From contig JARRRL010000174.1 in assembly GCA_037380725.1 (NCBI GenBank), forward strand, positions 1-5,352: a stretch of DNA of 5,352 bases, in the 5' to 3' direction. Under the pieces are notes generated by a model. It had not been told where the DNA came from, searched no databases, and saw nothing but the letters and a program-made list of their open reading frames with translations. This DNA comes from JARRRL01 sp037380725 (GTDB lineage: Bacteria > Pseudomonadota > Gammaproteobacteria > Pseudomonadales > JANQJO01). Below are positions 4,916 through 5,352 of this stretch, piece after piece (positions within the stretch are counted from its first letter, which is position 1; the number at the start of each line of letters is the position of its first letter). The position numbers and the translations under genes were made by a program.

Positions 4916-5352
4916 ATGAAACATGCCGTACACGATACCCTTACTCCCCCCGATGCCCATGCACAGCAAAACTCACCCATACCCGTTGAGCAACACACGA
5001 AAACGCGCGTCATTATCGCTCGCCATGGTAATACCTTTGATCATGGCGATGAGGTGCGGCGTGTCGGTCGCCACACCGATTTACCGCTGTCCAGCAGCGG
5101 TCAAGAACAAGCGCAGCAATTGGGACTCCATTTACTGACACTCACCGATGAAACCCATACCTCTGCCCAATGCGTGAGCCCTCTCGTCGCCGTCTACACC
5201 AGTTCATTACAACGCACCCAAGAAACCGCCCGCATCGCTTTGACGACTGCCGGCATTGAAATTCCCCCCACACCCAGTACGGATTTCGATGAAATTGATT
5301 ATGGCCCAGACGAAAATCAACCCGAAACGGTGGTAGAAAAACGACTCGGAAA
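4916..5352 (+). CDS. Histidine phosphatase family protein (RHG motif), 3' end outside window
   Basis: Open frame from ATG 4916 to the right edge, 145 residues seen and incomplete. After a ~30-residue poorly conserved polar lead comes the signature RVIIARHGNT (31-40). His37 is the residue that is phosphorylated during catalysis in this superfamily, flanked by Arg36. Further family marks are the 'GRHTDLPLSSSGQEQAQQLG' segment (51-70), typical of phosphoglycerate-mutase-like phosphatases, YTSSLQRTQETA (94-105) with the conserved S-x-L-x-R-T-x-x-T-A pattern, and FDEIDYGPDE (124-133) around the expected catalytic acid. The second catalytic His lies beyond the window. The ribosome site is weak (GAGA at 4904-4907). 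It follows the kdsB-like gene by 151 bases on the same strand and may share its transcript. Substrate unknown; a sugar phosphate of the same pathway is a reasonable guess. Cytosolic: I see no signal peptide. Confidence 0.86.
   Translation, partial: MKHAVHDTLTPPDAHAQQNSPIPVEQHTKTRVIIARHGNTFDHGDEVRRVGRHTDLPLSSSGQEQAQQLGLHLLTLTDETHTSAQCVSPLVAVYTSSLQRTQETARIALTTAGIEIPPTPSTDFDEIDYGPDENQPETVVEKRLG

Noticed and set aside
4923..5138. 71-codon plus-strand frame near the right end
   Set aside because: The overlapping frame from 4916 carries the RHG phosphatase motifs; this one is its out-of-frame shadow.

Overview
The window looks like chromosomal DNA of a Gram-negative proteobacterium with roughly balanced base composition. 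A TonB/ExbB/ExbD-type energy-transduction set and a CMP-Kdo synthetase family enzyme both imply an outer membrane. A gammaproteobacterium is my best guess from protein style, but nothing in the window fixes the genus.

Left two thirds (about 245-3329, minus strand): a four-gene operon read right to left. The order is a MotA/TolQ/ExbB proton-channel subunit, two different ExbD/TolR subunits (the second overlaps the first by 4 bases, ATGA), and a TonB-like protein with one membrane anchor, a Pro/Lys-rich periplasmic spacer and an AgmX/PglI-type C-terminal domain. Together they should form an inner-membrane proton-driven motor that passes force across the periplasm. The two ExbD proteins are not equivalent. 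The upstream one has Asn where ExbD normally carries its essential membrane Asp, while the downstream one keeps the Asp. The operon ends in a short hairpin around the last stop codon, followed by a very unusual ~70-base pyrimidine-rich stretch of transcript. No gene is visible in bases 1-244.

Middle (3330-3846): a 517-base divergent intergenic region with no convincing gene. It holds a 14-bp tandem repeat upstream of the motor operon, a 9-bp direct repeat with 11-bp period at a good sigma70-like promoter, and a second promoter candidate closer to the rightward genes.

Right third (3847-5352, plus strand): a KdsB-family cytidylyltransferase with a TTG start, an internal insertion and a QGDAP variant of the usual QGDEP motif. 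After a 151-base gap comes the 5' part of a histidine phosphatase (RHG family), cut by the window edge. The pair suggests a small sugar-nucleotide (Kdo or Kdo-like) surface-polysaccharide operon, in which the phosphatase may act on a sugar phosphate; that role is inference.

Everything here belongs to recognisable families. The most distinctive points are the asymmetric ExbD pair, the variant KdsB beside a histidine phosphatase, and several short repeats in the non-coding gaps.
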